Shown: positions 1-12,021, counted from the first letter of the stretch. The stretch: DNA of 64,000 nt from Cymbidium sinense (GCA_021442155.1 JAKCPB010001438.1:33891-97890), one strand, 5' to 3'. A program made the numbers and translations. The notes: a model not told the origin generated them from the letters alone.

Positions 1-199
1 AATGGAAGACCATCTCTTTTACTTGAGAGTAGTTTTCAAACATTTAAGATAATTTAACCTCAAAATGAATCTTCTATAGTTTGCATTTGGAGTAGCTTTA
101 GCAAAATTTCTTGGGTTTGTTGTCTGACAACATGGAATCGAAATCAATTTGGAGAAGATCAAGGTGATACTAAAAATGCCACCCACTAAAGTTTAACTC

Positions 200-780
200 A
201 ACTAAGATCATTCCAATAGTGGTTGGCATATCTAAGATGCTTTATATCCAACTTATTGGGAAAATGTCATCCATTCTCAGCACTTGTCAAAAAGGATGCC
301 CAATTCAAGTGGATGACAAGTATGAGCATGCCTTCAAGACATCAAGCATTACCGATGATCAATTCTAGTAGCTCATGCAAGCCACCCATACTTTACACTA
401 CTACATTATAAGACTCCCTTGGTGCTTTGTTGGCCATGCCAATGATGAAGAAAATGAAAATGTACTCTACTACCTCAGCCATCGTCTAATCCATGCTGAG
501 GCTTGTTATCCACCCATTGAGATGCATTGCCTAGCTTTAATCTTTGTATCCCAAAAGCTATAGCACTACATGCTTTCATAAGGTGAACTTAATCTATGAT
601 AAATCCACTTTATCTCATCACATGGCCGACGCTAGACGTTGGCATGATGGTCCATGATCCTCATAGTTTTGACATTACCTTCTTACCCTCTGCTGAAAGG
701 ACAAGTGCTAGCGATTTCTTAGAAAGACACCCACTTCCTGACTCTGCAGTGATGATCTCCCTGATGAACAAATCATGAAC
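200..780 (+). pseudogene. Gypsy RT C-terminus and RNase H domain (broken)
   Basis: The segment at 226-318 translates to LRCFISNLLGKCHPFSALVKKDAQFKW, close to the conserved RT thumb/RNase H boundary of plant gypsy elements (FI.NL.GKC.PFS.L.KKDA.F.W). After a frame change, 440-560 gives VLYYLSHRLIHAEACYPPIE followed by HCLAL, matching the ALYYLS..L...E..Y.P.EK.CLAL block of the classical RNase H. Further right, 596-765 gives LTWPTLD-like, FDI.F and ADFLERHPLPD-like blocks that end this domain in Tat elements. Each block lies in a different frame, so small indels separate them. It is a relic of the enzyme that degrades the RNA strand during reverse transcription. Confidence 0.8.
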
Positions 781-784
781 TTAG

Positions 785-1135
785 GGGATACTAGCATTCA
801 CTACTGAGATGTACCATGATGGTGCTTCCTCAAAGAGGAGAAGAACCATAATCTACTATTCAAGGAAAGTAGTAGGAATAGTTCTCTTAACTGATGTGAT
901 GAGATTATCATATCATCTCACTAACAACAAAGCTGAACATGAAGCTTTGATTGATGATCTGGAGTTCTCTATTACTCTAAGCATCTAGAACATCAACATC
1001 TTTGGGAATTCTTAGCAAGTTATTAACCAAATCACTAGGTCCTATAAGGTTATAAAGCCCAAGCTCCATCACTACCATAAGTACACCATGGAGTTGTTGG
1101 CCCAAATCCAAGAGTGTATGATTTAGCCAAGCAAG
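785..1135 (+). pseudogene. Gypsy second (archaeal-type) RNase H domain, broken
   Basis: The frame at about 808-1130 begins MYHDGASSKR, matching the (L/M)(Y/F)FDGAS opening with its first catalytic Asp, then LTNNKAEHEALIDDLEF, matching TNN.AEYEALI.GLE with the catalytic Glu, then NINIFGNS and QVINQ, matching the GDSQLVINQ block. The Asp of GDS is Asn here, and stops interrupt the frame before and after. This additional RNase H is specific to the Tat clade of Ty3/gypsy elements and is the main reason for the lineage call. The 1136-1425 stretch that follows is the usual poorly conserved linker, with only short remnants (a W.TEIKANFLK-like block near 1280-1310). Confidence 0.78.
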
Positions 1136-1429
1136 CCAAGAGTTGGTAAGGAGGATGAGTCCATATCAATAAAGGTCCAAAATATAAAGTCTTATCCATT
1201 GATTGAACTCATCAAAAGTACTCTATTAAAGGGGAGGTTGCCATTGCAAAGGATGAGGAGTTAGATTGAGGCAACTATTCATGGATTACCGAAATAAAGG
1301 CAAACTTCCTCAAGACAAGTCCTAAGCCCATCAGATTAAGTAGATAGCACTTTCTTACACTCTTGTGGATTGTGCCTTGAGTTGATGGACTTTCGATCAT
1401 ATGTGGTTATGTTATTTAAACAAGCACGA

Positions 1430-2445
1430 AGCTCATAAGATATGACAGGTACACTCAAGATTATGTAGCCAACCAATCCAAAAGATGAAAGCCAAGATCA
1501 AAAAACTAGGATACTACTGGTCATCGATAAAAAGATTGCATTGGATACTGGGTGATGCCACCAATGTCAAATACGTGGTCCTACACCAACCATCCCAACA
1601 TTCTACATCCTACATTGGCCTCATGGCATTGGGGTTGTACCAACATAGTGGGTTGATTGATTCTTTTCAAGGGTCATAGTTCATCTTAGCTACATCACTA
1701 CTTTTCAAATGGGTAAAGGCGAATCCACTTAGAGAGGTCAGAACTTAGCATGTGCTCTAGTTTTTTAAGAATGATATTGTATATATGTTTGGAATGCCTC
1801 GATGAATTATTTTTGATAGTAGTACTGCATTCAAGTGCACCCAGATCAACAACTTTTCCCAGAGACATAGAATATATTGGAGATATTCTACCATCAACTA
1901 CTTGAGGAAACGGCGTAAGCCTTCAACAAAACTCTCATTCAAATACTAAGAAGACACTCACAATAATAAAGGGTATGAGTAGTTAGTTGAACCTATACAC
2001 CACATATAGAACTACAACTCAATCTACTCTTTCTCCTTAGTGTATGGGTTTAATTTTTCCATTAGAAGTCCAACTCCCACACTAAGGATAACTGTGGGTA
2101 GCAAGATCACAATAGAGTAGAATGCCAAGTTGTGGTTAGAAGTGCATGAAGGTTTGGAGGAGAGACACTGTGGGTAATGCCAAAACCTCGAAGTTGTACA
2201 AAGATAAAATGATTCAAGCTCACAACAAGTTGGTCCATTTTAGAGCTTTTTCAAGGAGAGCTTATTTTAGATCTAAGGAGATTGATTGTTGCCCATCGTA
2301 AGATGGGAGGCAAGTTTGAACCCACTTGGGAAGGCCCTTTGCCATAGAGAAGGCCTACCAAGAGGATCTTATCACTTATTAAGCATAAGGAGAGCACCCA
2401 ATGCCAATCAATGGGCTCTACTTAAAGAAATATTATAAATCATGT
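1430..2445 (+). pseudogene. Gypsy integrase (zinc region, core, C-terminus), broken
   Basis: 1485-1520 gives MKAKIKKLGYYWSSI, the helix just before the second half of the HHCC zinc finger (K..R.GYYWPT in relatives). An out-of-frame CHQCQ at about 1555 resembles the CC pair. The core follows in fragments: FKWVKANPLREV (about 1707-1740), FFKNDIVYMFGMPR and IIFDSSTAFK (about 1765-1840; the catalytic Asp of the usual ITDNGTAF block is kept) and FNKTLIQILRR near 1925. The C-terminal part shows LYKDKMIQAHNKLV and FRAFSRR near 2195-2250, then GGKFEPTWEGPF near 2310 and INGLYLKKYYKS near 2410-2440, the usual end of pol in this clade. Multiple stops make it a pseudogene. Confidence 0.78.
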
Positions 2446-2690
2446 TTAAAAATAATTATCATCAATGAAAATTTCATTTGAATTCAAATCTCTTCCATGT
2501 TGAAAGTATTCTTATTTTGTGAATCCACCATGTGTTTAGGGTAGGTGTAAAAACCGAGTGGTGTTCTAACCTTCATCACACAACACAAATATAAACTACA
2601 CACAAAATATAAAATAAACACATATAAAAAAAACATATATCATTTGTCTCTACTATGAGTTAAGATAATGCCCCAAAGACACTCACTCAT
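2446..2690. other. Unassigned A-rich stretch after gypsy pol
   Basis: About 250 bp directly after the integrase end. It holds no open frame and no motif I recognise. It is A-rich around 2580-2640 and contains TGTAAAAACCGAGTGG near 2548, which resembles how some plant LTRs start. I see no polypurine tract in front of it and no second copy in the window, so I do not call an LTR. Confidence 0.35.
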
Positions 2691-4870
2691 TAGCTCTAGG
2701 TCGTGACTAATTACCCTTCTAGTGTCACCTAGTGGTCTTCGCTTTGGAGGATGTAAGCTACACTTTCCTTCTTTACTTGGCCACTAATGACAAATGCCTT
2801 GTTAGTTTAGTAGGCCTTACATGGCGATAAGCTACCTCATGTGGACTTTATTTAAGAGGATGTGAGTCTTTCACTTTCTTCTTGGATTAGCCTGCACTGT
2901 CGGTATATTTAAGGTTTAGGATAAGTCCCTAGTGGCTCCTTCCCTATGACTACTTCAAGTCTAGGTCTAGTCCTTCCTCGGTTCCTAGCTTAGTCTCTAG
3001 GATAGCATCGTCCCATTGAAGGCTATCTTGATGATCTTGGAAAGTTATGTTTCCACACACTTTCTTTAGATTGATCATTGTACACGATGGGCCCTTAGTT
3101 GGTTGGTTCTCGGACCAATTGATACACCTTGGTTGGTTGGTTTCGCACCTTAGAATACACCACTCATGATGTAAGTCCGCTACACTTTCTTGAGTTGGCC
3201 ATCTTACACCTATAAGATTTCTTTCTAGGCTTAGAATAATGCCCCTACCTCGGGCACTATATTTGGATCACATCTTTTGCGACCCCGTTTAGACACTACT
3301 TGGGTTACTATTGAATTAGATAGTTCCTCTTTCCTGATAACCACCCCTGTGGTTAAAGAAATCATGATGTGGATGTGCAGATTCTCCCTTGGTCTAGTAA
3401 ATCTGAGATAGGTCAAGGCCAACATATCCCCTTCTCAATATGGTCTCTCACACACTAACAGGGTCCATGCAAAGATAAACAAAATATATATTCACTTGTG
3501 GATTAGGAAGATAAAATTAGTAGTACCTTTTCTCAAGTATGCATCCTATCTTTAGGGTAGTGTCAACAAAACTCCCTATAAGAATCACCTGACTACTTAA
3601 GTATAAGTTCCCCATCAACATTCACTCAGTCCCCTTAAGTCATGTTCTTTTGTCGTATACCAATGTCACCCCTGGTTGTTCCCTACATTAGAAGATATAA
3701 ATCTACTAGACCTTCTTCCTAGAATAGCCATTGCTCACCGAAAGCCAACCCCTTTGGTTGGCAAGCTCTACCCCATGGCTAGTAGACTATCCCTTTGGAT
3801 TTGCAAATTTGAGATAGGACAAGTCTGATATAGCCCCTTCTCAGTGGGTCCATCACACATTGAAATGGTCCATAAATTAAATCTATTAAATTTGACCCAG
3901 CTCACATCCCTAGTAGATATGCCCTCAATTTGAAATCAAACTAAACAAAAAAACCATATTAAATCACATGAAATGAAGATAAAATTCTAACTACTTTTGA
4001 GTTGATAAGTCCCAAGTGGCATTCACTCAAGTAACCCCAGTCGTTCAATTTGTTATGCATCCAACAAGTCACCGCAGTGATTGTTCCTTACTTTGGAAGA
4101 TGTAAGTATGCTATACAACTTCCTAGAACAGCCATTGCACATCGAAAGGCAACCCCTTCGGTTAGCTAGCTCTACCTCATAGCTGGTAGACTATCCCTTT
4201 GGATTTGTAAACCTAAGGTAAGTCGAAGCTGATATAGCCCCTTCTCAGTGGGTTCATCGCACACCGACAGGGTCCATACATTAACTCAGGTTAAATAAAA
4301 ACTAATTTGATTTTCCTAGTGGAGTTAAATCACACCTTCTCGCAAAGGGAGCCCCAAATCATATGTAAACAAGTCAAGCAAATAAATCAAATTCAAAACC
4401 AACCTCCATAGTGGATCCAAATTAAACCAACTCCCCTAGTAGAGTCTAAATTAAAGAAATCCAACTAAACTCTTATTTCTAATAGATACATCCCTAAACA
4501 AATCTATGGAATCAAACTCAAATCCCAATCCCTGGATAGCAACCTTCTTCCCTAGTGGAAGGTTTATATACCCATCGACTTGAGCCCATATCTCTAGTGT
4601 ATGCCACATCAATTAAAACTAAACAAATTAAAGTCGCTTTCATCTTAATCATGGATTATAGATTATTATCCCTAGCGGATCTTCTTTCCAGAATAATATA
4701 GTCAAATCAAATTCAAACCTTATCCCAATAGATTTTCTTTTTCTATGTCCTCGACATAGACCCCTCACATGTCATGTCCAATGTATGTGTGATCCCCTGA
4801 CGGATCTCCCTCCATGTCTTTGACATGGAATTCTCATCAAATCTTATTTCTTCTCTTAGCACACCTTTAA
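2690..4870. repeat. Tandem repeat, ~406 bp period, in presumed gypsy 3' region
   Basis: The anchor CCCCTTCTCAGTGGGT recurs near 3426 (as CCCCTTCTCAATATGG), 3833 and 4239, spacing about 407 and 406 bp. Around it each unit repeats the same order: a GTTGTTCCTTACTTTGGAAGATGTAA-like block, CCTTCTTCCTAGAAYAGCCATTG, GAAAGGCAACCCCTTCGGTTGGC-like, AGCTCTACCCCATGGCTGGTAG, CTATCCCTTTGGATTTG, then the anchor and an ACAGGGTCCATAC block. Looser matches extend left to about 2700 (GGAGGATGTAAGCTACACTTTCC). From 4300 to 4870 a shorter motif, CCCTAGTGGA and variants, recurs at irregular spacing. Tat/Ogre elements are known to carry tandem repeats in their 3' untranslated region, so this probably belongs to the element at 1-2445. 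Confidence 0.72.
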
Positions 4871-4879
4871 TACTTCAAC

Positions 4880-6320
4880 AAAAGCTAATAATGTATTTGC
4901 TCAAATTACATCATCTTGACATTGTAATCAACATTTTATGATTTATGATGGTGCAAGTTCAAACTAACTATACAATATCATGCTAAACATATTATAGTGA
5001 ATTAACACATTATATTATATTATAATATATGATGTTATATTATAATTTACTATAATATAATATATTGTCTAACATTACACCTCATTAGAATCACTTAAAA
5101 GGAACAAATATTCTCAAAATCAATAATGTTCATTTTGATGTAAAATTGTTATTTTTCCTATTAGAAATGGTACAAAAATAGCATAATTTTGGTGTTGCTT
5201 TTGGTGTGTACTATGAATTTGGCAAATTCTTCCATCTCAACCTTCAAATTAAATTTTTTTATGAGTTGACCCAACTTATTATAACAAAAGTAAAACATAC
5301 TAAAATTTACAATAACATTTAGTAACACATCACCACATTCATATATATGTGAGGTTATACTGTTATGTACATTATATTTTAATATGATTTCATATAATAT
5401 ATTATCTTACATTACACCTAAAATTGAATCACTTTAAGAAAAAAATTTATAAAATTTGGTTGAAAATGAACATTTATTTTGGATACAAAATTCCATTCTT
5501 TTGATTAAATGACACACCATAGCACACCCCAATGTTGTTCCCTAAACTTACCTTAAATTTGGCCAAATCCCATCATCTCCTATAAATCAGATTTTTATGA
5601 ATTATACCAGTAAAACTCTACTACATCATACTATAACAAACTAAAATATGATAAACAACAAGTAGTAATACACAATAGTATGCTATAATGCATGATAATA
5701 CACTCTTATGACATCCTATATTATAATACACTATAACATATTATATTATATTATATTATATTGCATATCACATCATAAGGGATTGCTTAAGATAAGAAAT
5801 CATAAAATTATTCTGAACAATAAAAGACTATTTTTTTAGTCGTATCACTTACATATTTTAAATTGAAATAATATATTATGATGCCATGCTCTACCGTTTA
5901 TGAATTTGGCCATATTACGCCATTTTAAAGTCTAAATCAACATTTTTATAAATAATGCTAGTGTAGTTCGACCAATGATTGTATAATACTAAAAGAATTT
6001 AAAATGTGAAAAAATAATATTATGATATATGATGCTATACTATGCTACAACATATAATATTTATTTAGAACATAAAATCTTACTTTTAGACTACAAGTGG
6101 CATAGCAACCTTTGGTACTACAACCTAATTCCCACTTGAAATTTAACAAATTTCATCATCTGATTTATTAAATCATCTTTTATGATTTATATTAATATGA
6201 CTATGTACAAACATAATATACTAAAACATTTCAAAATATCTTATAACATCCAAAAAACACATCACTACATGCTCAAATATATGATGCTAGATTATATGAT
6301 ATATGGTATTATAATATGAG
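4880..6320. repeat. AT-rich diverged tandem repeat, ~340 bp period
   Basis: Four to five diverged units. One recurring block is GAATTTGGCAAATTCTTCCATCTC followed by an AAATCAGATTTTTATGA-like block, seen near 4890, 5218, 5568, 5905 and 6135. A second block, ACATTACACCTAATTGAATCACTTAAGAA-like, is seen near 5073, 5412 and, weaker, 5768. Spacing is about 325-355 bp, with the last unit shorter. Between them lie ATATTATATTATAATATATGATG-like tracts. There is no coding potential. It directly follows the ~406 bp family but shows no obvious sequence relation to it, and it ends where TTTAGGG-like DNA begins. Confidence 0.68.
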
Positions 6321-6719
6321 TTAGGTTGGGTTTAGGTATCAAATCTCTAATAAAGGAAAGTCTCTTAAAGATATTTTCTTTAGTTACCATAACTATAGAT
6401 TAGGTCATTCTATAGATCTACCCAATGACATCTTTTCAAGGTTTAAGGGTTGTGGTTATTATTTAGGGTTTATGGTTTAGTTTTTAGGTATTTAGGGTTT
6501 ATGGTTTGTTAGTTTAGGGTTTTTGGGGTTTAGTTTTGGGGTTTTAGTTTAGGGTTTGGGTTGTGGTCTGTGGTTTGTGGGTAGTGGTTATAAGTTTTGG
6601 GATTTTGTTTGGATTTAGGTTTTGGAGGGCTTTGGGATTAGGGTTTAGGTTATTATATAGGTTTAGGATTTGTGGGTTTTGTGGTTTAGTTTAGTTTTGG
6701 GTTTTATTTGGGTTTATGG
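6321..6719 (+). repeat. Degenerate telomere-type array (TTTAGGG on + strand)
   Basis: The first telomere-like stretch in the window. TTTAGGGTTT and variants (TTTTGGGG, TTTATGG, GTTTAGG) are dense from about 6460 to 6720, while 6321-6460 is a transition with few repeats. All are oriented with the G-rich strand on +. Perfect units are few, so the array is old or was never exact. Confidence 0.75.
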
Positions 6720-7124
6720 TTTTTTTTAATCGAGAATAAATTTAGATTCAACATTTCTTCTTTTTGATTTCATCAACTATGTAGCATCCCAAGTTTTCTA
6801 AGACACAAGCGATGACATTGATGAAAAAGAGCACCCATAGAGCAGATCAAAAACCTTAGATAAGTAGAATCATCTCTACAATAAATACATAGTTCCATAA
6901 GCATAAATGCCATTCTTTAATTTTGCATCCATCGAATTCTGAGTAGTGAGATCCCATCATATACCCGATCTCTCCCTCCACCACTAGCACTATAACCTCC
7001 ATCTCCTACCTCCATAACCAACCACCACCAGATTTCCTTCCACCACTAATAAGTGGTTCGCCCCACCATCGCTAGATCTAGATTAAGCCTAGTTGATGGT
7101 GATGTTCTGCCATCAAGATTTATT
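6720..7124 (-). pseudogene. GR-RBP gene 3' fragment, unit U1
   Basis: Fragment of a plant glycine-rich RNA-binding protein gene read on the minus strand. From the right it starts at AATAAATCTTGATGGCAGAA, corresponding to the NGQNLDG end of the RRM, continues with CATCACCATCAACTAGGCTTAATCTAGATCTAG (NITINxA.SRS, with a stop where Gln is expected), then GGTGG-rich Gly codons and a ~185 bp 3' UTR, ending in an A-tract at about 6720-6727. The 3' UTR carries the blocks shared by all units: CTATGGGTGCTC, ATCAAAAAGAAGAAATGTTGAATC and CTTAGAAAACTTGG. Frame is lost in the Gly-rich part. No exon 1 is present. Both sides are telomere-like DNA. Confidence 0.72.
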
Positions 7125-8435
7125 CTTAGTTTGTGGTTGGGTTTTTGTGGTGGTTTAGGTTTGGTTTGGGCTTGGGGTTTGGGTAGTGGGTAGTTTTTGT
7201 GTGGTAGGGTTTGGGGTTTAGAGTTTATCTTTTAGGGTTTAGGGTTTAGGGATGGGTTTTAGTTTTAGGTTTAGGTTTAGGGTTTTATTTGGTTCAGGAT
7301 TTGTTTAGTTTTGGTATTAAGATTTAGATTTTAAATTAGGTTTTAGGTTTATTTAGTTTATTTATTATTTTATCTGAGTTTATTTTATTTTATTTATTTA
7401 GTTTATTTTATTATTTTAATTAGTTTAGTTTATTTATTTTAAGTATATATTTAGTTTATGTTTATTTTAACATATTTTAAGTTTATTTTAGTGAATTTTA
7501 TTTTTATTTTGGTTTAGTTATTTTTTATTTTAAGTAGGCAGTTTATTTTCTTTTAGGCCTAGGTTTTAGGTTATTTAGGTATTTTTTTATTTTAGTAGTT
7601 AGTTTATTTTAATCTTTATTTTATTTAGTTGGTTTTCATTTTGATTTATTTTAGGTTTAGGTTTAGGTTTTATTTATTTAGTTTAGTTTAGGTTTATTTT
7701 ATTTTATTTTATTTTATTTTAGGTTTAGGTTTTAGCCTTTTATTATTTTTATTCATTTTTTCTTTTTTTATTATTTATTTTATTTAGGTTTTATTTTATT
7801 TTATTTTATTTTATTTTATTTTATTTATTTTTTTATTTACATTTAATTTTAATATATTTTTTTTATTTTATTTATTTTATTTTTTATTTAGTTTAGGTTT
7901 TTTATTTATCTTTTTTATTTATTTATTTTATTTATTTTATTTAGGTTTAGGTTTTATTTATGTTTTTTTTTATTTTATTTTATTTTATTTCTTTAGGTTT
8001 AGGTTTTAATCATTTTATTTTTATGTTTATTTTAGTTTAGTATTTTAGGGTTTGGCCAGTTCAGTTTTAGGTTTAGTAGTTGGTTTTGGTCTTTAGGTTT
8101 CAGTGTTTAGGTTTAGGTTTCTGTATTTTAGTATTTATTTAGTTTCATTTGGTTTAGTTTTAGTTTCTATGGTCACTTTTTTTATTTATTTAGGTTTATT
8201 AGATTTATTTAAGCCTAGTTTTTCTTTAGGTTTATTGCTCTATTTATTTAGGATTCAGTTTAGTTATTAATCTTATTTTAGTTTATTTGTGGTTTAAGTC
8301 AGGTTTTATGTTTTGGTTTATTCATGGTTTTAGTTAGGGTTTAGGTTTTATGGTTTAGGTTTAGGTTGAGGTTTTATTTTTTTTATTTTTGGTTTTAAGT
8401 GTAGTTTAAGTTTTACTTAGGTTTAGGGTTTAAGA
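7125..8435 (+). repeat. Telomere-like array plus T-rich module B (U1-U2 spacer)
   Basis: 7125-7320 is TTTAGGG-like with GGTTTGGGG variants. 7320-8040 is a T-rich TTTTATTTTAG/TTTATTTTATT low-complexity stretch with embedded GGTTTAGGTTTAGG (module B composition, but without the usual opening motif). 8040-8435 returns to GTTTAGG-type repeats. No coding sequence. Confidence 0.7.
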
Positions 8436-8664
8436 TTTTTTAATAGGTTTAAATTCAACATTTCTTTTGATTTCATCAACCAAGTAGCATAGGTTTATAA
8501 GTTTTATGACATAGATAGCATTAGAGAAAATAAAAGAACCTAGATAAGTAGTTTACTATAAAGACATAGTTCCATTAGGATCAACCATTCTTCAATTTTA
8601 TTATTCTTGAGTAGTGGGATAGACCATCATTATTTTGCCAATGGTTTAACCTCCATCATTTTGG
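8436..8664 (-). pseudogene. GR-RBP gene 3' fragment, truncated unit U2
   Basis: Only the 3' UTR and the last few codons of the GR-RBP fragment survive. From the left it has the A-tract remnant, the block TTTAAATTCAACATTTC, CAACCAAGTAGCA, AGACATAGTTCCATTAGGA, then TTCTTGAGTAGTGGGATAG (complement of a TATGAYGGTGGATCCxxCTACTC-like end of the protein) and a short ATCATTATTTT..CAATGGTTTAACCTCCATCATT. It breaks off at about 8664 into T-rich module DNA, so the N-terminal side of the fragment is deleted. Confidence 0.65.
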
Positions 8665-11261
8665 TTTAGTTTAGGTTTTTATTTTATTTTTTAGGTTTAG
8701 GTTTTAGGTTTTTATTTTAGGTTCATTTTTGATTTATTTTTTGTTTAGTTTAGATAATTTTTTTATTTTATTTTATTTAGTTTAGGTTTAGTGTAGGTTT
8801 TATTTATTTTAGTTTAGTTTATTTTAGTTTAGGTTTAGTTTTTTATTTTATTTTGTTTATTTTATTTTATTTTTTAGTTTTTTTAGTTTAGTTTATTTTA
8901 TTTTTAAGTTTTTTTTCATGTTTATTTTTTTAGTTTTTTATTTAGTTTTATTATTTTATTTTATTTTTTATTTTATTTTATTTTATGTTTATTTTATTTT
9001 TATTTCATTTAGGTTTTTTATTCTTAAGTTTATTTTATTTTTTAGTTTTTAGTTTATTTTTTATTTTAATTATTTTTTATTTTATTTTTAGTTTTTGGTT
9101 TTAAGTTTATATTTATTATTTATACATTATTAGTGTAGTCAAGTAGGGTTTAGTGGCCCAGTGGTTTTTATGGGGTTTCTGGGGTTTTGGTTTTGGGGTC
9201 TTAGGGTTGGGTTAGCTCAGTTTATGGTAGGGCCTGTGGCTCAGGGTTAGGGCTCAGTGGCTCAGGGCCCATTTAGATAACATCTGTGGCCTTTTAGTTG
9301 TGATTTTAGGTCATATTGGTGGTTTAGGGCCCAGTTAGTCCAATTAGGATTCCATTAGTATTAGAGTTTTTGGATTATTCATTCATTTGTAGGTTGGTCA
9401 TTATTTAATAGTGGTAGGATTTATAGTCATTACAGGTCATTTTTTTAGTTAGTTAGATTTTAAGGCTGGTTTATTTTGTGGTTTAGATTTAGGATTTAAG
9501 GTTTGTTTATTTTTAAATTAAGTAAACCAATAAGTTTAGTTTATTTAGTTTATTTTATTATATTTTAGTTAATTTTAATTTTAATTTTAATTAGATTTTT
9601 ATTTTTATTTTATAGTTTATTTGTTTTATTTTATTTTATTGTAGTTTATTTTAGATTTGGTTTAGTTTATGTTTCTTTTAGTTTAGTTTATTTATTTTAG
9701 TTTAGGTTTTTATTTTAATTTAGGTTTAGTTTATTTTTTATTTTAGTTTATTTTTGTGTTTTATTCTTTAGTTTAAGTTTAGGTTTTATTTATAGTTTAT
9801 TTTATTTTATTTAGTTTAGAGTATTTAGATTATAGGTTTTAAGTTTTGGTTTATTTATTTATTTGGTTTTATTTTATTTTATTTTATTAGTTTAGGTTTA
9901 TTTTTTTTTTAGTTTAAGTTTTTATATTTATTTATTTATTTTATTTTATTATTTTTTATGTTTTCTTTTTAATTTAGTTTTATTTTATTTTATTTTAGGT
10001 TTATTTTATTTTTTTTTTATTTTATGTTTTGGTTTTATTTTATTTTATTTTTAGGTTTATTTTAATTTTTAGTTTAATTTTTTATTAATTTTTTATTTTT
10101 TTAGTTTTTTATTTAGTTTTAAGTTTTTATTTTATTTATTTTGTTTTAGTTTTTTAGTTTAGGTTTATTTTTTGTTTATTTTTAGTTAGTAGTTAGTTAT
10201 AATTTATTTTATATTTAGTTAGTTGATCATTATATTTTGGTTTAGGTTTATGTTTTAATTATTTTAATCAGGTTTGTGTTTATTTTATTTTGTTTATTTA
10301 GGTTTAGTTTATTTTCTTTTAAGTTTTATATTTTTATTTTAGGTTTTATTTTTTTTATTTTAGGTTTAGTTTATTTAGTTTTATTTTATTATTTGTTTAT
10401 TTTATTTTATTTTTGTCTGATTTTATTTTATTTTATGCATTTTATTTAGGTAAGTCATTTTAGTAGTTTAAGTTTATAATATTATTAGTTTATATTTTTA
10501 GGTTTTGATTATAGTTTTAATTTTATTTTATTATTTTTTATTTAAGTTTATTTTTATTTTTTTTGGGTTTAGTTTAGGGTTTTATTTTAATTTTAAGGTT
10601 TAGGTTTTATTTTTATTTTAGGTTTTATTTGTTTTATTTTTATTTGGTTATTATTTATTTTTATTTATTTTATTTTTTTATTAGGTTTAGTTTTTTTTAG
10701 GTTTAGGTTCAAGTTTATTTATTTTTAGTTTGTATATTTTAGTTTAGTTATATTTTATTTTGTTTATTTTATTTTTATCTTAGTTTAGTTTTTTATTTTT
10801 TTTTAGTTTTAGGATTAAGTTTTATTTTTATTTTTTTTAGGTTTATTTTTAGTTAAGGTTTCATTTAATTTTATTTTATTTTATTTTAAGTTTATTTTAT
10901 TTTTTAATATTTAGTTTTATTTTATTTTAGGTTTTTATTCTAGTTTATTTTATTTTAGTTATTTATGTTTTTTATTTTATTTTAGTTTAGTTTATTTTAT
11001 TTTTTTTAATATATTTTTTTATTTAGTTTAGGTTTATTTTAGTTTAGGTTTTATTTTATTTTATTTTTATTTATTTAAGTTTTTTATTTATTTTATTTTT
11101 AAGTTTTATTTAGTTTATTTAGCTTTTAGGTTTTTAGGTTTATTTGGGTTTAGGTTTAGGGTTTATTTATTTTAAGATTTTAGGGTTTTGGTTTTATTTA
11201 GATTTTATAGGTTTAAGGTTTATGTTTAAAGTTTGTTGTTTAAGATTTGGGGTTATTTGGG
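8665..11261 (+). repeat. Long T-rich module B array with a G-richer island
   Basis: 8665-9115 and 9500-11110 are T-rich repeats built from TTTTATTTTA, TTTAGTTTA and GGTTTAGGTTTA. A module B start (TTTTTAAATTAAGTAAACC) is at about 9493. 9125-9490 is less repetitive and G-richer, with GGCTCAGGG and GGCCCA motifs. 11110-11261 is telomere-like. No coding sequence; the long Phe/Leu/Ile readings in any frame come from the T-rich composition. Confidence 0.7.
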
Positions 11262-12000
11262 TTTTTTTTTTTAAACCCATCTATTATTTTATTGCCATAG
11301 AGGTTTAGGGATAAACTTTTAAAGAGTTCTTTTAGAGTAAATCTTTATCTAAGTACATCCAGAAGCATCCAATCAAAAGATATTGATTAACATAATAAGC
11401 CAATGGAAGATTAAGCAAACCTGCAAGAGGACAAGAGAGAAGCACTGAAAATAAAACGAAAAGATTAGAGCATTAAGTAAGGACAAAAGATAAATGAAAA
11501 CAAGATAATGAGAATGATAGTAAAGAATTGTGATAGAAGGCTCAGCTCAATCACATGAAGATGGGGCAGATGGAAATATGAGCATCCAAACTTCAGCATA
11601 AGGGTTATATCACAAGAGCTACTACCAAACCCAAAGGGAGTGAAATCATCATAGCCATCATAGCCAACAAACACATGAGAAGATAACTGCCAGTTGTTGA
11701 AAGTCTTATGGGCTTTATTACCTACAAACCTAAACAAAACCATATATAATATAGAGAGGAAATTGCAAGCGGGATAAGGGGTCCCATGCAGAAAAGTATC
11801 ATCAATATAGTCACCACGACATGAGAATACTTATACATATGAGAATGAGCCATCTTTGCCAGAACCTCATGAAAATTCATATCCAAGAAGAGAAATAGGC
11901 CAACATATAAACCCTCTAGAAGAAAATAGTAGAGGAGGCAGCCTGCTGAAATCCTGCTAAGCAAGTCAATGAGCCTATAAATAACACCATCCCAAACATA

Positions 12001-12021
12001 TGATATATATATATATATATA

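Larger units (their letters stand above)
1..2445 (+). mobile_element. Ty3/gypsy LTR retrotransposon, Tat-like lineage, degenerate pol 3' half
   Basis: Decayed polyprotein of a plant Ty3/gypsy element that starts outside the window. Reading across frames on the + strand I recognise, in order, the RT C-terminus, RNase H, a second RNase H of the archaeal type, the integrase core and the integrase C-terminus ending in LKKYY. The extra RNase H between RNase H and integrase is the hallmark of the Tat/Ogre/Retand group, so I assign it there. Many stops and frame changes make it non-functional. No LTR or polypurine tract could be placed with confidence; the tandem repeats to the right are probably part of its long 3' region. 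Family assignment is by remembered motif similarity, not by a search. Confidence 0.82.

Noticed and set aside
2540..2570. Start of a 3' LTR at TGTAAAAACCGAGTGG
   Set aside because: No polypurine tract before it, no matching second LTR in the window and no clear CA end; left unassigned.
2690..6320. CRISPR-like or rRNA spacer repeats
   Set aside because: Units of 340-406 bp with diverged sequence and no short repeat/spacer pattern; there is no rRNA motif, and the context is a plant retrotransposon.
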